Assembly: GCA_963565915.1 (NCBI GenBank)
Contig: OY751490.1
Coordinates: 1,612,001 to 1,676,000 of the forward strand
Length of the DNA: 64,000 nucleotides
Reading direction: 5' to 3'
Origin: Entoloma clypeatum
Lineage: Eukaryota > Basidiomycota > Agaricomycetes > Agaricales > Entolomataceae
Shown here: piece by piece, positions 20,334 through 31,615 of the stretch
How positions within the stretch are numbered: position 1 is the first letter of the stretch
How the letters are laid out: the number at the start of each line of letters is the position of its first letter
Translations under genes and position numbers: made by a program
The notes under the pieces: model-generated
The model's input: only the letters and a program-made list of their open reading frames with translations
Databases searched by the model: none
What the model was told of the DNA's origin: nothing

Positions 20334-21340
20334 CTACTTTTGCTGTTTTTTGTTAGATACCCCCTCCGTCTCCTCGTTCCACTCCGATCCGGATTCCTCT
20401 TCCGCTTCCTCCATCCGCTTCCGCTTCTTCGTTTCTTCTTCTTCTTCTTTTTCTTCTTCTACCTCCTTTGCCAACTCCTCCAATACCCTATCATACTCCT
20501 CCGCATCCTCGTCCTCGTCGGATCCCTCCTCCGAAGCCTCCAAATCCTCCCTCCACACGATAACCATCAAAAGCTCCTTGATCTCCCACAGTTCCTTCAA
20601 CTCCGCCTTTATCAGCCGCATCTCCCTTATCATGCTCCTAAGCCCTCTCACCACCTCCGTGCCTATGACCACCTCCGGCGGACCAAACCCCTCCGGCATG
20701 AACTCCGGCTCCTCCGATGCTGCGGCTATCCGCAATCCCTCCGCGGTCCCCTCTCCCTTGGACGATCCTGCCTTCGCGTTCTTCGTCGCACCACCTGCCA
20801 CCTTAGCCTTTCCGACCCTCACCGCCTTGGTCATCCTCCGCTTCACCTCCGACTCCGCTTCCGCTCCCGTTCTGCAGCTTCGTTTTAAACGCTGGCACCG
20901 CCAGCACGATGAAGCATTGTCATTCCTAAAGAACAAGTTAATAACGAAGCGTATAAAGAAATAGGAAAAACTCACTCCGATGGCCAAAAACACAAGTCCC
21001 CCGCTTTCAAGCAGGAGGTGCAATCCTCCTTCCCCTGCTCGTAACTCGCAGGCATATTCTTGAAAACCCCCTGCAGCCGGACCTTCTTCACCTCTGCACT
21101 TGCCGCATCCGCATCCGCATCCGCACCCGCACCCGCAACCGGTTCCTTCGCCTTCGCCTTCTCTGCCTTCCTCTCTGCTCGTCTCTGCTCTTTCGCCGCC
21201 CTCTTCGCCTCCGCGCGCTCTGCATCTTCCTTCGCGCGCTCCTCTGCCTCCTGCAGTTTCCTCTCCAACTCTTCGGTGACTTTCTTCTGGCGCTCCCTTT
21301 CAGCACGAAGAACGGCGAGGGGTGAGTTTTCAGCAGACAT
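20334..21340 (-). CDS. antisense gene inside Gypsy-B: Zn2Cys6-like domain plus coiled coil, 318 aa
   Basis: Two exons on the minus strand: 21340-20976 and 20925-20334, joined across a 50-nt intron (GTGAGT..TTCTTTAG) in frame, giving 318 residues. Residues 10-75 are a charged Glu/Arg/Lys/Ala helix (coiled coil or basic tail). The splice brings together CTSCLKAGDLC (Cys107, 110, 117) and CWRCQRLKRSC (Cys129, 132, 139). The spacing C-x2-C-x6-C-x11-C-x2-C-x6-C is that of the fungal Zn(II)2Cys6 DNA-binding cluster. The C-terminal half is acidic (poly-Glu) and ends with a basic patch (KKRKR). It lies between the pol stop (20287) and the 3' LTR (21472), transcribed towards pol, so the 3' LTR side would supply its promoter. 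Open reading despite pol decay suggests selection. The family identity and any role in element regulation are inference. Confidence 0.75.
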
Positions 21341-21471
21341 AACGGATAGGCGTCGGGATAGATGTTGTGGTTGGGTGACAAGAGAGAAAGATCACGCACA
21401 AAGCTTTTCAACCAATGGTCACGTGGATTACCTCATCTGGGCCTCAGGGTTCGGCCCTAAGAGGGAAATAC

Positions 21472-22016
21472 TGTCATAATCATACGATTCACATCCGACT
21501 TATCCGACGACTCCGACATTTCATCCGCTCCAACATCCGCTCCAACAAAACATTCTATTTATATTGAATATACTTCTACTACGTAACATCCCAACCATAC
21601 TTACAAGTAGACACATGTTGTTCACTTTTCATTTGCTACTCTCCGTACTCCGAATGTTCCGATGGTCAACTCCGATATCTGCACATCACTTATAGTAATG
21701 CTGATCATTCTAGTCTACTATAAATAGTGTACAGGCCTGTCGTAGAACCTCAGTTCAAATATCATATGTTATACCTCATTCGCATCCGTCTCTACTTGCC
21801 TTTGAGCATTCTCTCCATCACCTCCGCTCATCCGCTCATCTGCTCATCCGACATCCGCCAATCCAAAATTGAGGACCACATCAAAGAGTGGGGCGCAACA
21901 CACAAGTTGAAGCCAGGTCCTTTCTGCCAACGTCGCACTTACCGCATTCCGCTCCTCCGCTACTCCGCTCCGACTCGTCCGACGTTTTCCGACGTTGAGA
22001 AACATGCTACGTGACA
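21472..22016 (+). repeat. Gypsy-B 3' LTR
   Basis: 545 bp, nearly identical to 14737-15281. The preceding AAGAGGGAAA (about 21459-21468) is a weak polypurine tract. The following ACCGA completes the target duplication. Confidence 0.93.
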
Positions 22017-22455
22017 ACCGATTAACAAAACAAAGTATCTTCATTCCACCACCATCCACTGCACCTCCGAAGATCTTGCCATCCTCTTCATATTACATGT
22101 CTTCTCTAAACATGGCATTCCCAAACATGTTACCTCCAACCATGGCCCTGAATTTGTCTCCAGATTCTTCTGATCTCTCAGAAAGGCTCTAAACATGACC
22201 CTCCACTTCACCTCCAGTTACCACCCTGAAGATGATGGCCAAACCAAATGCACTAACCAGACCCTTGAACAGTACTTGCGGATATTCTGCAACAACCAAC
22301 AGGACAACTGGTCTGCTCTCCTTCCAATCACAGAGTTCACATACAACAATGCACCTAGTGCTACCACTGGCATCTCTCCCTTCTTTGCTAACAAGGGTTA
22401 TCATCCAAACATCACTGTTCACCAGGAATGTGACCTCACCTCTTCCTGAGCCAAT
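22017..22455 (+). pseudogene. integrase fragment of an older Gypsy, interrupted by Gypsy-B
   Basis: Reads LTKQSIFIPTTIHCTSEDLA and onwards through the integrase core, close to the Gypsy-B integrase at 19270-19690. A TGA interrupts it (RFF-stop-SL), another stop follows at about 22448, and catalytic positions are lost: the second Asp is Asn (SNHGPEF) and the catalytic Glu is Lys (GQTKCTNQ). Nearly all changes are C-to-T or G-to-A at former CpG sites, and few CpGs remain. The left stub is at 14705-14736. Confidence 0.8.
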
Positions 22456-22594
22456 CACCTTTTAAATTGTAACAAAAGAATATTGTATATTCAAAATTAT
22501 CTCCATACACTCCCTACATCACAATTGAAACACATCAGCGCATATATCCCCAGAAGAAAAGAAAGACAAGATGGAAACGCAATCCAAGCCCGAA

Positions 22595-25186
22595 CTACAT
22601 TGCATACACCGCCGCGAAATTCCAACCTATATCGTCCAATGACAGGCTACCCTCCCCATCTCCATCTCCGCCGCCTCTGCTCGGGCTCAACACCGCCGCC
22701 GCTCCATCCTCCGTCAACGGTTTGCTGTCTTCTGCCACATCCCCAGCATCCCCAGGCACACAAGCATCAAGCAGAGAAATAATATCATCCAACGCTCTTG
22801 ATCTTCTCCCATTCGAGTTGGACGCAGGTTGCCCGGGTATGGATCGTAGCTCGGCCTTGGGCTCAACCACGGAGGGGGCCGCATCCGTCGGTGCATCATC
22901 CTCATCACTGCCATCGCCTCCAGCTCCAGCTCCCCCCTCTTCAGCCACAACCGAGTTGCGACTCGCCACACGAGCAGGCAAAAGCAGCGGACGCAGCGTC
23001 GATGACCGCCTTTTCGGCGCTGTCGCATCACTACCAGCCGCGGATGGAGCTCGGCCGCTGCTCATAAACGGATCATCTCCATCCCCATCCACACCCCCAG
23101 ACCCCGCCAACCCAAACGGACCCGTGACCGTCGTCCTCCTCCGGCCCCTCCCTCCTCCCATCGCCAGCGCCATGCTGATGATCTTCCCCGTCTTGTCGTC
23201 CACCGCGACCGAGCGCCGGTGCCTCCCGTACGCCATATCCGACAGCTGCTTCTCGGGGAGGGTCCACGAGAGCGACGCCGCGCGGAGGTTGGATATCGCG
23301 CGTTTGCGTTTGGGCGAGAGCGGGAGCTTGAATGTGCATCTCTTCGTTGGCGTCGTGCTGGTGGGTGTCAGCGGTGCGTTCACAAACGGGTCGTTTTCGT
23401 TTTCGTTTTCGGTTTCGGTTTCAACGTCCATCTTGATCAACGGCCCCGCGGCGGCGACGATTTTTTGGGAGGCACGAGTTGGCGTCCGATCGCCATCACC
23501 ATCGCCGCAGTCGATTGTGATCGTTCCGCGTCCAAACAGCGCGTTTGTTCCGTCCGATGAGCTGGCCAGCGAGGCTCTCCGCAGATCCGCGATTTTCGGT
23601 TTTCGCTTCGGAGAGGGCGTCTTCGGTCCTTGGGAATCGGTCTCATCACTAGCACTGGCAGAACCTGAGAAGTAGCGGAGCTCAGGAAGCACAAAGTCCA
23701 CCTGATCGGGAGACGACAGCGCCGCAGACGACTTGAGTTGCCTAGATAAGCGCCGAGCATGTGTCCCAAAAGCGTCATCGTCATTTCCCTTGTCCTCGGC
23801 CACCAACCTGTCGGGTCCCGAGCTAGACTTGGCAGTGGGCGTCAGGTTCCCAACATCGGCGAGCATGGATCTTGTCTTTCGAGGTGTAGCCATCTCTTTC
23901 GGCCGGCGCTGGTGCAGATAGGTGCCGCCAAAGTCATATAAATCACCCAGGCTGACAGGAGGAAAGACAGGAAGCTCGGACGAAGGATCAGAAGCTTGTG
24001 GTGGTGGTGGTGGTGGTGGTGGCACCTGATCATCTTCCGATTTTGTAGTAGTCGATGACGATACATCTTGACAATTCATAGCAGCCACAGGGGGCACTTC
24101 ATTTGCGGGGTCAGGGCTGCTCGTCTTGATGGGACTAGAGGGGACACTTGGCAGTGTGAGGATAATGTTTGGCGAGGCGCCTGCTGGAGCCGAACGATGT
24201 TTTCGTGGTTGTGGTGCCTTCGACTTGCGCTTTTTCGCGGCGCGTATGGGTTTCGCAGGGACGTCGGCGACCAAAATGTCATAGATCGTTGTCTTCATGG
24301 CGTATTTCCTCTTCGAGGGAGCGGCCACGATCCCCGCCCCGCGCTTTATGGACTGCGTCCGACTAGACGGCAGGGGGTCACGGTGGTATGGGGTGAAGTT
24401 GTTGATGTTGCCGGTGGGGACGATGCCGAACGAGACGCTGGGTGTAAAGAAGCTGTCGCCAAAGGTGCAGAACGGATCCGCGTCGTCGTAAAAGTCTTGC
24501 AGATCTTGAGATACATCCTTGAAAAATGACTTTCTGGTCCGGATCAGGTTTGTGACCGCCTCGAGTGGGCTGCGGGGGCTTGGGGGCCAGTCAAGGAGAG
24601 AGCGGACACCAAGCAGGCTGAAACTGGGGGGCAAGAAGAGGAGAGAGGATTTGAGGCTGAGAGAAGATGTGGAGAGCGGTGCGCCTTGAAAGCCACGCCG
24701 TTTACCGAGACCACCGAGATCGATGTCGAGACTTGGGACGGAGAGACGGTCTTCGTCGAAAAGACGTGTCGAACTCCGGGGTGATCGAGAAAGTCCTTTG
24801 GTTAGAGATGGACAAGGGGAACTTAGTGGCGAAGGCGAAGGAGAGTAAGAGAGAACGGGCGTGTAATAGACAGACAATGTTGGCGAAGGGAGAAGGTCGA
24901 TACTGGAACTTGCGGAGCCGGTCATGAATTCGGCACGAGGTCCCGGAAGATCGATGAACAAGTCTCCTAAAAGTTCGCTGGAGATATAATGAGGCTTGCT
25001 CCTCTTGGAATGGGTCCTTTTAATGACAATGCGCTCTTTCTTTTTACCGGGGAGGTTAGACAGTAATTTCCTGGGCGGACCGCGTGGAAGCTTTTCTGTG
25101 ACATCTGCAAAATGTATTTGATGATTATCAACCTGTCAAAACGGTCCGCGAATACCTTTCCGGAGTCGGACATATGGTGCTCCCAT
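22595..25186 (-). CDS. large low-complexity, probably nuclear protein of unknown function
   Basis: Two exons: ATG 25186 to 25156 and 25104 to stop 22595, separated by a 51-nt intron (GTATTC..TTTTGCAG). Together 846 residues. I chose this start because the upstream frame joins DVTEKLPRGPPRKLL in phase, and the 788-codon main frame is open above its first Met. The N-terminus is strongly basic (GKKKERIVIKRTHSKRSKPH). The rest is Ser/Pro-rich and disordered with many S/T-P-x-K/R sites. A motif occurs twice (SPKRKPKIADLRRASL and SPKRKRAISNLRAASL), perhaps a docking or binding repeat. A poly-Pro run and acidic blocks also occur. This looks like a cell-cycle-kinase substrate or chromatin protein, but I do not recognise the family. 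An alternative upstream Met exists at 25348 in the exon-1 frame. Confidence 0.7.
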
Positions 25187-25725
25187 GACGGTGTTTGTGT
25201 GGCGTGGACTTGGGATTGTTAGAGGTAGATCGGGAGGAGGCTGAGCGGGTTCCAGGGACGAAGCGATAAACTGGACGGTCTGCATGAGCCAAGAAAGCAA
25301 GGAGGACAGTATGTGGCAGAGACGCGCGATGAATCCCACCAGAGACATGGCGTGGGGGATTGGCGGACGCCATCTCGTGTCAGGATTGCCTTAAGTTGGC
25401 GTTGAGAATAAAAGTCAGCCTCAGTCACGAAGTCACACAATGTCACAGAAATTAAAAGAAAACTATTTCATCCAGCGTCTCTTGCACGTTTCGTTGTCAA
25501 TATTAATGCCGCCAAGCCATTTACCCTGACACGTGCCGTAATTTATCAAAAAGGTACTTAAGGAAATCTGGAATACTTACTGATCAGGCAGGTTTCGCAC
25601 ACCGCAGGCTTCGGAGGAGGATCTTCTGCTTCCCTCTAAAAAGCTTAAAAGGTCCTTCAAGTTGCGCTGTCCGGCCAATATCTCGTCCGAACCTTTCCTT
25701 TCCACGCCGACGTGGCTCCCTCGCA

Positions 25726-26551
25726 ATGGCACCAAAGACCTACACCTGGATATCGGTCTGGTTCTTGTTCACCGCCCCGCTGATGCTGTGGGATGCAGGC
25801 TATTGTCTTATGCGGCAAGTTTTTCACGCTCGTATCTCGAGGCTCCACGTTGAAGAAACTCACGGTCACTATTTGTAGACCGCGTTCTATGGTGGGCGGA
25901 GACCTCCATTGGATTTGGAAGCCGTACGAGCTGTACGAAAAGGTTGACTATGTGAGTAAGAGACGAATGCTTCTTCCTCTTGGCCTCATGCTGATGATCT
26001 CCTCTAGGTATATGGCGTCAAAGCGTTTGAGAACGGAGAAGGATTCGCTGGCGCTGCAGGTACGATCCCTTTGTTCACTCGTTCCCATGAACCTGCAGGC
26101 TCAATGCCGAAACTTTTGCCAGCTGTTCTGAATGTTCTGGAGATTTCCACGAATGTGCGTCCATTACGATGATTCTTCCCGTCCGTCATCGACCCTCGAC
26201 GGTGTTTTTTCCAGCTGATATACATGTATCATGCCCATATCATCCGATCTGACTTCGCACCCCTGCTCGGCTACACGGGCGCCGTCATGACGCTTGCAAA
26301 GACGTTATTATACATATCGCAAGAATATTTTTGCAGTGGCTGCGCAGTCGGCCACAACAGCCTATTCATCGCTTTTTGCTTTTGGATCCTTCCCAATATG
26401 TGCGTGTTTATTTCGTCGTGGAGCTAGGGCGTCTCTGAGAAATACCCTCGTCATCAGTGTATGGATAACCTTCAGCTCCTTAATCATGTGGAGGTTAGGG
26501 CGGGACATTACCACGTTAATTAGAAGGGCGCAGCGTGTCAAGACAAATTGA
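25726..26551 (+). CDS. EXPERA / emopamil-binding-like integral membrane protein (copy 1)
   Basis: Six exons: 25726-25814, 25879-25951, 26008-26059, 26099-26154, 26215-26399, 26458-26551; 182 residues in one continuous frame. The first intron uses a GC donor (GCAAGT..TTTGTAG), and the others GT-AG, down to 39 nt. Helix 1 is TWISVWFLFTAPLMLWDAGY. A conserved loop (RPRSMVGGDLHWIWKPYELY, then KVDYVYGVKAFENGEGF) and two or three further membrane segments (AVMTLAKTLLYISQEYF; FIAFCFWILPNIVW) follow. The pattern fits fungal proteins of the EXPERA/EBP fold (sterol-isomerase-like four-helix membrane proteins), but catalytic function is not established for this branch. The tail RRAQRVKTN is basic and probably cytosolic. 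Confidence 0.7.
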
Positions 26552-26559
26552 TCGGCGTC

Positions 26560-28930
26560 TAGAGGTCTCCCAGGTATCTATTTAATTTATATTAGACCCT
26601 TTTCAATGATGCACAACACTTATATAGTATGTATACCGTCACACGTGGCGATCTCGTGTTTAGACTACGATCTTTCCGGATTTGCACCCATTCACCCCGC
26701 GGTGGATTTGCCACTGGTCGAAGACTATAACATAGACGCCTGCGATGTTCTGCTAGTTCTGGCTATTGACGTGTATCGCATCCTCATGTCAGATTGCCCC
26801 CCCCCCTCCCCCTCACGGCTCGGAACATGAGTTTAGGAATCTTTTCGACCATCTATCGAAAGCCGTTGTATCATCAAATGACGTTGCAGCAGTGTGTCGT
26901 TTTTTCCCCATGACATGAGTACTTACTACACGTCAGGCAATGTTCAAACTCGACCAAGCAGACGTCCCATCTGTGTTGCTTAGTTTCGTGCCTATCATGA
27001 TTAGTGTTTAAGCTATACTATGACCTCGAACGCTGCGAGTCTATTCCTTTCCTCCAACAGGCAAGACCCAAAACCGAGGACTCTATTGAGCCTCGAGGAG
27101 TCGACATCGACGTCGTAAGTACAAATGCAACGAGTTAATCAACATATTAATTTCATCACGGACTGACGAACTCTTCTCCTGTCTTCAAGAAAATTAAAAC
27201 CACTTGACACCTTCACCTTCGGCGCCACAAATCCGGTTTTTGGCTCAGAATCGAAAACGTCCGGATGGGCGTCAAACCAAGACAGACAACTTAGTCGAAC
27301 AGGAGCAACTGCCCGACATGAACTTTGCTCCTGAGTTGGCCAAAAAAAAAAAAAAACCTGATTCTGGGGGTTCTGGAAACTCAGAAAATGAATGCCCAAA
27401 AAAGAAATCAGAAACGTGAACTTTACCTTTTACGAATGCCTCCTGAAAACTGTCCTTGGGAAGCATGAAATCCGGGATCCTTTGTTGATTTCGGGCTGCC
27501 TCGCCGAGGTCCACACAAAAAAATCTGGTGAGTTTGCGATCCATGCCGTGGCGTTTTGAGTGTGAGGCTAACAGAGTATCAAGGGGCAATGGAAGGTAAT
27601 AAATGAATGGGACAGTGACAACGATCTCTCGACACCTCACCATCCAATCTGTACCTGCTCAACGGCCGCATGTTGTCCAGACCCCATCGCCTACTATTTT
27701 ATGAAGTCTTGCTGAAGCGTAATTACACCTCAATATCGCAAAGTTGATAATAAAGGAATGGGAAGCATATACTAGCTCGGGGAATCAAGGAGAAAAAATC
27801 TGACAAATGGCCTGCAGTGAGGCACTGACCTCAATCTTCCTCCGAGTCCAACTAAACTCCGCCTTCAAGGTAGCTGTCGCCGGGGACCTCCATTGTGTCT
27901 TGGCTCTCGTCAAGTTGGGATCACCCATCATCATACAATGACATTATGCCAAGGGCTTGACTGTGCACCGTGACTTACCCGACATTGTACACATCTAGAT
28001 CTCTCTCTGTCTCTACACAACTGTGACACTAGTGCGCCCAATCAAAAAGCATGACCAACGAGCGATCTGCCGGACTCGCATACTCAAGGGGATCGTATGA
28101 CGCAACCCGTCAATTCTCTCTTCCCATGTTCTCGATTCGATCGTCATCAACCTTGGGGGAGGCAAACACAGGAAATGGCATTTGAGAGTTTTTAACTCTG
28201 CTTTGTTCCGAAGCTTTCCCCCGCTCCGCAGTTGACAACCCACCGGTGTTTAATTAATACCCCACTCTGGTACGGATCTACAAAAATCAACTGCTTTCTA
28301 TTGATTGTTGATTGTTGCGAGTCTAAATTTAGAAAAATGCTCTCCACCATATGCTGATTATCGTCGAACTTGAGGTGGGCCTGGACCACCCACTTACTGC
28401 CAAAACCCTTAGATTGGTCAAGCGAAAGGGATCCAGACGGTTTCAGCGAGTGTAAGTGACATAACCTTTTATTAGAAAGTACTTGACAATGTTGACAACG
28501 ATGAAGTCTTACAAAGTTACAGTCCACTACCATCAATTACGCCCTCATGGGTGCTCGCTCGATTTCTCAAAATGTTGGAAAAGTCATCTGTGGCAGAGCT
28601 TCAGTTTATCGCGGCATTACTTACCTGCAGACTTGGCCAGTTCGAAGTTGAATCATCGAATACCTATGTCAAAGAATGACATAGACCATGGCTTTTATAG
28701 TTTGTTCCACATGCTGTACCCTCGTGACAGGCTTTCCAATAATACTTATCAGCGCCAAGGTTTAACAACAAGTGGTTGCAGTCCTGTTGTTAGGTCAATT
28801 GCGATGCACCGCTTGCTCATCGTCGACAGGTTTCCCGAAATGGGCCCCATATGTATCGATCGATCATGGCCATTGTTAGGTACATACCTCACTAATTCTC
28901 TCCCTTCTTGCGATCGCCTGGCAGGCTTGA
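26560..28930. other. no confident gene; possible terminal exons at about 27061-27210 (+)
   Basis: A well-formed pair of exon ends is visible on the plus strand: after an acceptor CCAACAG (27060), GCAAGACCC.. reads ARPKTEDSIEPRGVDIDV up to a donor GTAAGT (27115). After TTCAAG (27189) the frame ends KIKTT-stop. I cannot find convincing upstream exons. Short frames elsewhere do not look coding. The same holds for 33652-36024 in copy 2. Confidence 0.35.
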
Positions 28931-28934
28931 AGCA

Positions 28935-30673
28935 ATGTCAGTGCCTCTGCAGCTGGTTCCGCTTGTTGAAGAAATTTGGGAAGCGTACGTCACTTCATAC
29001 CCCGTCTTCCTGCGGTTCTGATGCGATTGATATAGTCGGGTCCATGAATACCTCAGTCTCTTGGCAGTCTGTTCGTCCCGATACCGGTACCGTTGATTCA
29101 TTCTATCAAGCTAATGGCCTGCAGCCTTTCTCTTCTACGACCACCTCATCACTCTGGGTGCGTTCCGAAACTCCGAATAGTAGCGGCCTTCACGATGCTT
29201 AAGTGACCATGAACAAAAAGGAGCCGAGATCGATTTTTGTTGGCGACGTCCGTTGCACAGCGGCCGTTGGTTTTTCCTCAATCGATACTTTGCGTTCTTC
29301 GGAAATGCCGTGATTACTGTTCTGAATTTCATTAAATTCTCTCCAGCAGTGCGTTCTCCATGTTTCCCCTTCCCCTTCGAAGTCCTCTAATATGACCTTT
29401 CGCACAGAGGTGTGTTCAATCTTAATTTGTGCGATTTTGCGCGTCGAAAACCTTGTTCAGTTGCGAGAAATACAATCTTTTTCGGCAGACGCTGCTCATC
29501 GTAAATGTATCCATGGTTGGCAGTGAGTCGGGCTCGTCTTCTTTTGATAAAATCTCTAATTGTGACCGTAATTCACGCAGTCCTCCTGAGCATGCGGACA
29601 TATGCTTTATACAATCGGTCAAAACGTATCATGTGGTTCATGATTCTATCAGCCTCTGGGTTGATTGCCCTTGCCTGTGTACGTCCTATTCCTGTGTCCT
29701 GTGGATTGGGAGTTGAGGAACCTTCCAGTATTTCACGTTCTTGGATAAGAAGGCACTGTCTACCCAATCTATAGGATGCTATAATGCCGTACCGACAGAC
29801 GTGTATGTCCACCCATCCTGTTTTCTTCCAGATCAGACCTGAAGTGGAGCATTTATTCAGGGGCATTCGTACGTTTTGATATGCTGTTTTCTTTCGAGCA
29901 AAGTACGGATAATATCGTAGATTATGCCGCAGCGTGGGAGGCAAACTTTGTCTATGATACCATCGTTTTTTTCCTCACTACTTTTAAAACCTGGGAAGCA
30001 AGACATGGCTTCTCTGGTGGTCGTATTGGTTTGGTTACGCTCATCTTCAGAGACGGTATGTCTTCCACCCTGTTTGACTATTCACGGTCAGTTTGTTGAT
30101 ATGATTCGTCTTGCAGGCGCTGTATACTACGCGTGAGTCATGCTTCCATTTCGATGGCTAGCAATCTCGACGCATCTTGGCACTTCCAGTGTAATGGCTA
30201 TGGCAAACTTCGCGAATATCTTGACATTCTATGTAAGGTAGCTCTCCAGCACACAGATTGTATCGTTAACGAGTTCTCCACAGTTGTGCGGAGTACGATA
30301 CATCTTCAATTTCCGTTCGAGATGGACTTTGACGAGAAGCTATAGCCTTTCCTCAAAGGCAGCTTGTCATCGTTTGCAAGCACGTACGCATTTTACATAC
30401 TACACCTTGAAACGCCCTTGGTTCTGATGTGGTCCTGCTGCCAGGTTGTCCGTCACCCTCATGTCCCGGCTCATGCTCAATCTGCACCAGACGGCCGAAA
30501 CTCATAACATTCATGTGAATTCTGGTCTTCCTAATCATGGCCCACTCACCAATCCTAGCATCGAACTAAGTCCTATGTGGGCGAACGGTCTCACAACCAC
30601 GGGTGAACTACCGTTGTTCCAGATCCACACATTCGACTCCCACCGTATACCCCCAGCTCCCCCAGAGCCATGA
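28935..30673 (+). CDS. DUF6533-like seven-helix membrane protein (copy 1)
   Basis: A multi-exon gene starting at ATG 28935 (MSVPLQLVPLVEEIWEA). It continues with the diagnostic helix 1 (LSLLAVSFLFYDHLITL, spliced at about 29104-29153) and the following loop (AEIDFCWRRPLHSGRWFFLN, 29216-29280). Later exons encode TM segments with LLSMRTYALYNRSKRIMW (29580-29640), AAWEANFVYDTIVFFLTTFK (29925-29990), LVTLIFRDG and AMANFANILTFY (30194-30235). The last exon (SVTLMSRLMLNLHQTAE, from 30445) is hydrophilic and ends at 30673. About 300 residues. The family is large in Agaricomycetes and receptor-like, but ligand and function are unknown. Two divergent paralogues lie at 51964-53642 and 54211-55914. The exon joining near 29355-29461 is uncertain. 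Confidence 0.75.
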
Positions 30674-31615
30674 CATTCCCTTCCGATATTTAACGACTAA
30701 TAACATACCCTTTGCACTGGCTTACAGTCTAGATTACCTGGAGTTGAGGGAGGAGAAGACCGACTGTAGGATAGCGACGTGGTCCTCTGGGTCGTACATC
30801 ATGGATGCACAGATTAGTACAGCGCGCCATGTTGATCAGGGTATACAGTACTTGTACTTGTACCATATGATGTACTGTACTTAGTGTACATCCTCAAAGC
30901 CTCACCAGAAGTGGGCATGAGGACTTTGTGTCCGGCGCATGTCTAGTACAGTTTTGTATGAAATGTGGATATTCTGTGACGATGGTCTATTTCATTTATT
31001 GGGGTTAAATTCGGCTTTAGATTCTATCCTGAGACTAGGCCTTGAAGTACTTATGCACTAGCGATATTTCTTTGGCAGGTGTTGAAGTGACCGGTGCTGC
31101 TACTGTACAGCGTTCGTCCACAATGACGGGAGGCAGCCCGAGGCTATTCTTAGCCATTCGCATTACGTTCACCAACTTCAACTTCAACAGATATCTATTG
31201 TGGGTTTCAACCGCAGCTATATTGAAACTGGGTACTGGTCCGTTCGGAGTGGCACTCATTCTGTTTTCCTCTGTAGGCAGTTTTTCATTCACTGTTAACG
31301 TTAGTCTTACCGACTCTGTCGTCGTCCTACGCCGTCACTAAATCAGCACACCAACTCCTCCGTCTTTTCTTGGTCCCCCGATGTCGCCATACGAGTATTG
31401 CCCTTTGCCCTGAGGCAAGTCAGGGTCCTTTGGTTGTCCAATCCTACGCTGTTCAATGCCCTTGGTTTTTTTTTCAGATTAGCGCCCGCCCAAGCCACTG
31501 TGACTCGAGGAAACTCATTGATGTTATCTTGTTTTGCTGTCGTGCTGTTGACCTTATCTACCATATAAAGCTTTCACCATGAAGCTCGTCGAAGTACCAT
31601 CTGTTTCTTCTAGGA
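30674..31615. other. no confident gene
   Basis: A minus-strand frame at 31292-31035 (85 codons) and the overlapping plus frame 31042-31341 (99 codons) mirror each other. Neither has a known motif or splice context. A CTTGTACTTGTACC-type short repeat lies at about 30845-30885. The same applies to 37768-38709 in copy 2. Confidence 0.35.

Larger units (their letters stand above)
14737..22016 (+). mobile_element. Gypsy family B, near-complete chromovirus with an antisense gene
   Basis: 7280 bp with two 545-bp LTRs that differ at only a few positions. It is flanked by the perfect 5-bp duplication ACCGA (14732-14736 and 22017-22021). Internal order: gag, protease, RT, RNase H, integrase, chromodomain, then an oppositely oriented two-exon gene and the 3' LTR. 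It inserted into the integrase of an older Gypsy at the codons for the conserved DRLTK. Pol contains three TGA codons, so this copy is probably not autonomous although it is young. Confidence 0.95.

Noticed and set aside
20340..20964. Plus-strand frames of 182 and 204 codons opposite the antisense gene
   Set aside because: Low-complexity mirror frames of the poly-Glu/Lys coding strand. The minus strand has the Cys cluster and a consensus intron.
22722..23675. 317-codon plus-strand frame
   Set aside because: Lies opposite the 846-aa minus-strand protein. GC-rich Ser/Pro coding produces long mirror frames, and it has no start context or motif.
28483..29202. 239-codon plus-strand frame upstream of and into the DUF6533-like gene
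   Set aside because: Crosses clear splice sites of that gene in another frame and has no domain; the spliced model explains 28935-29202 better.
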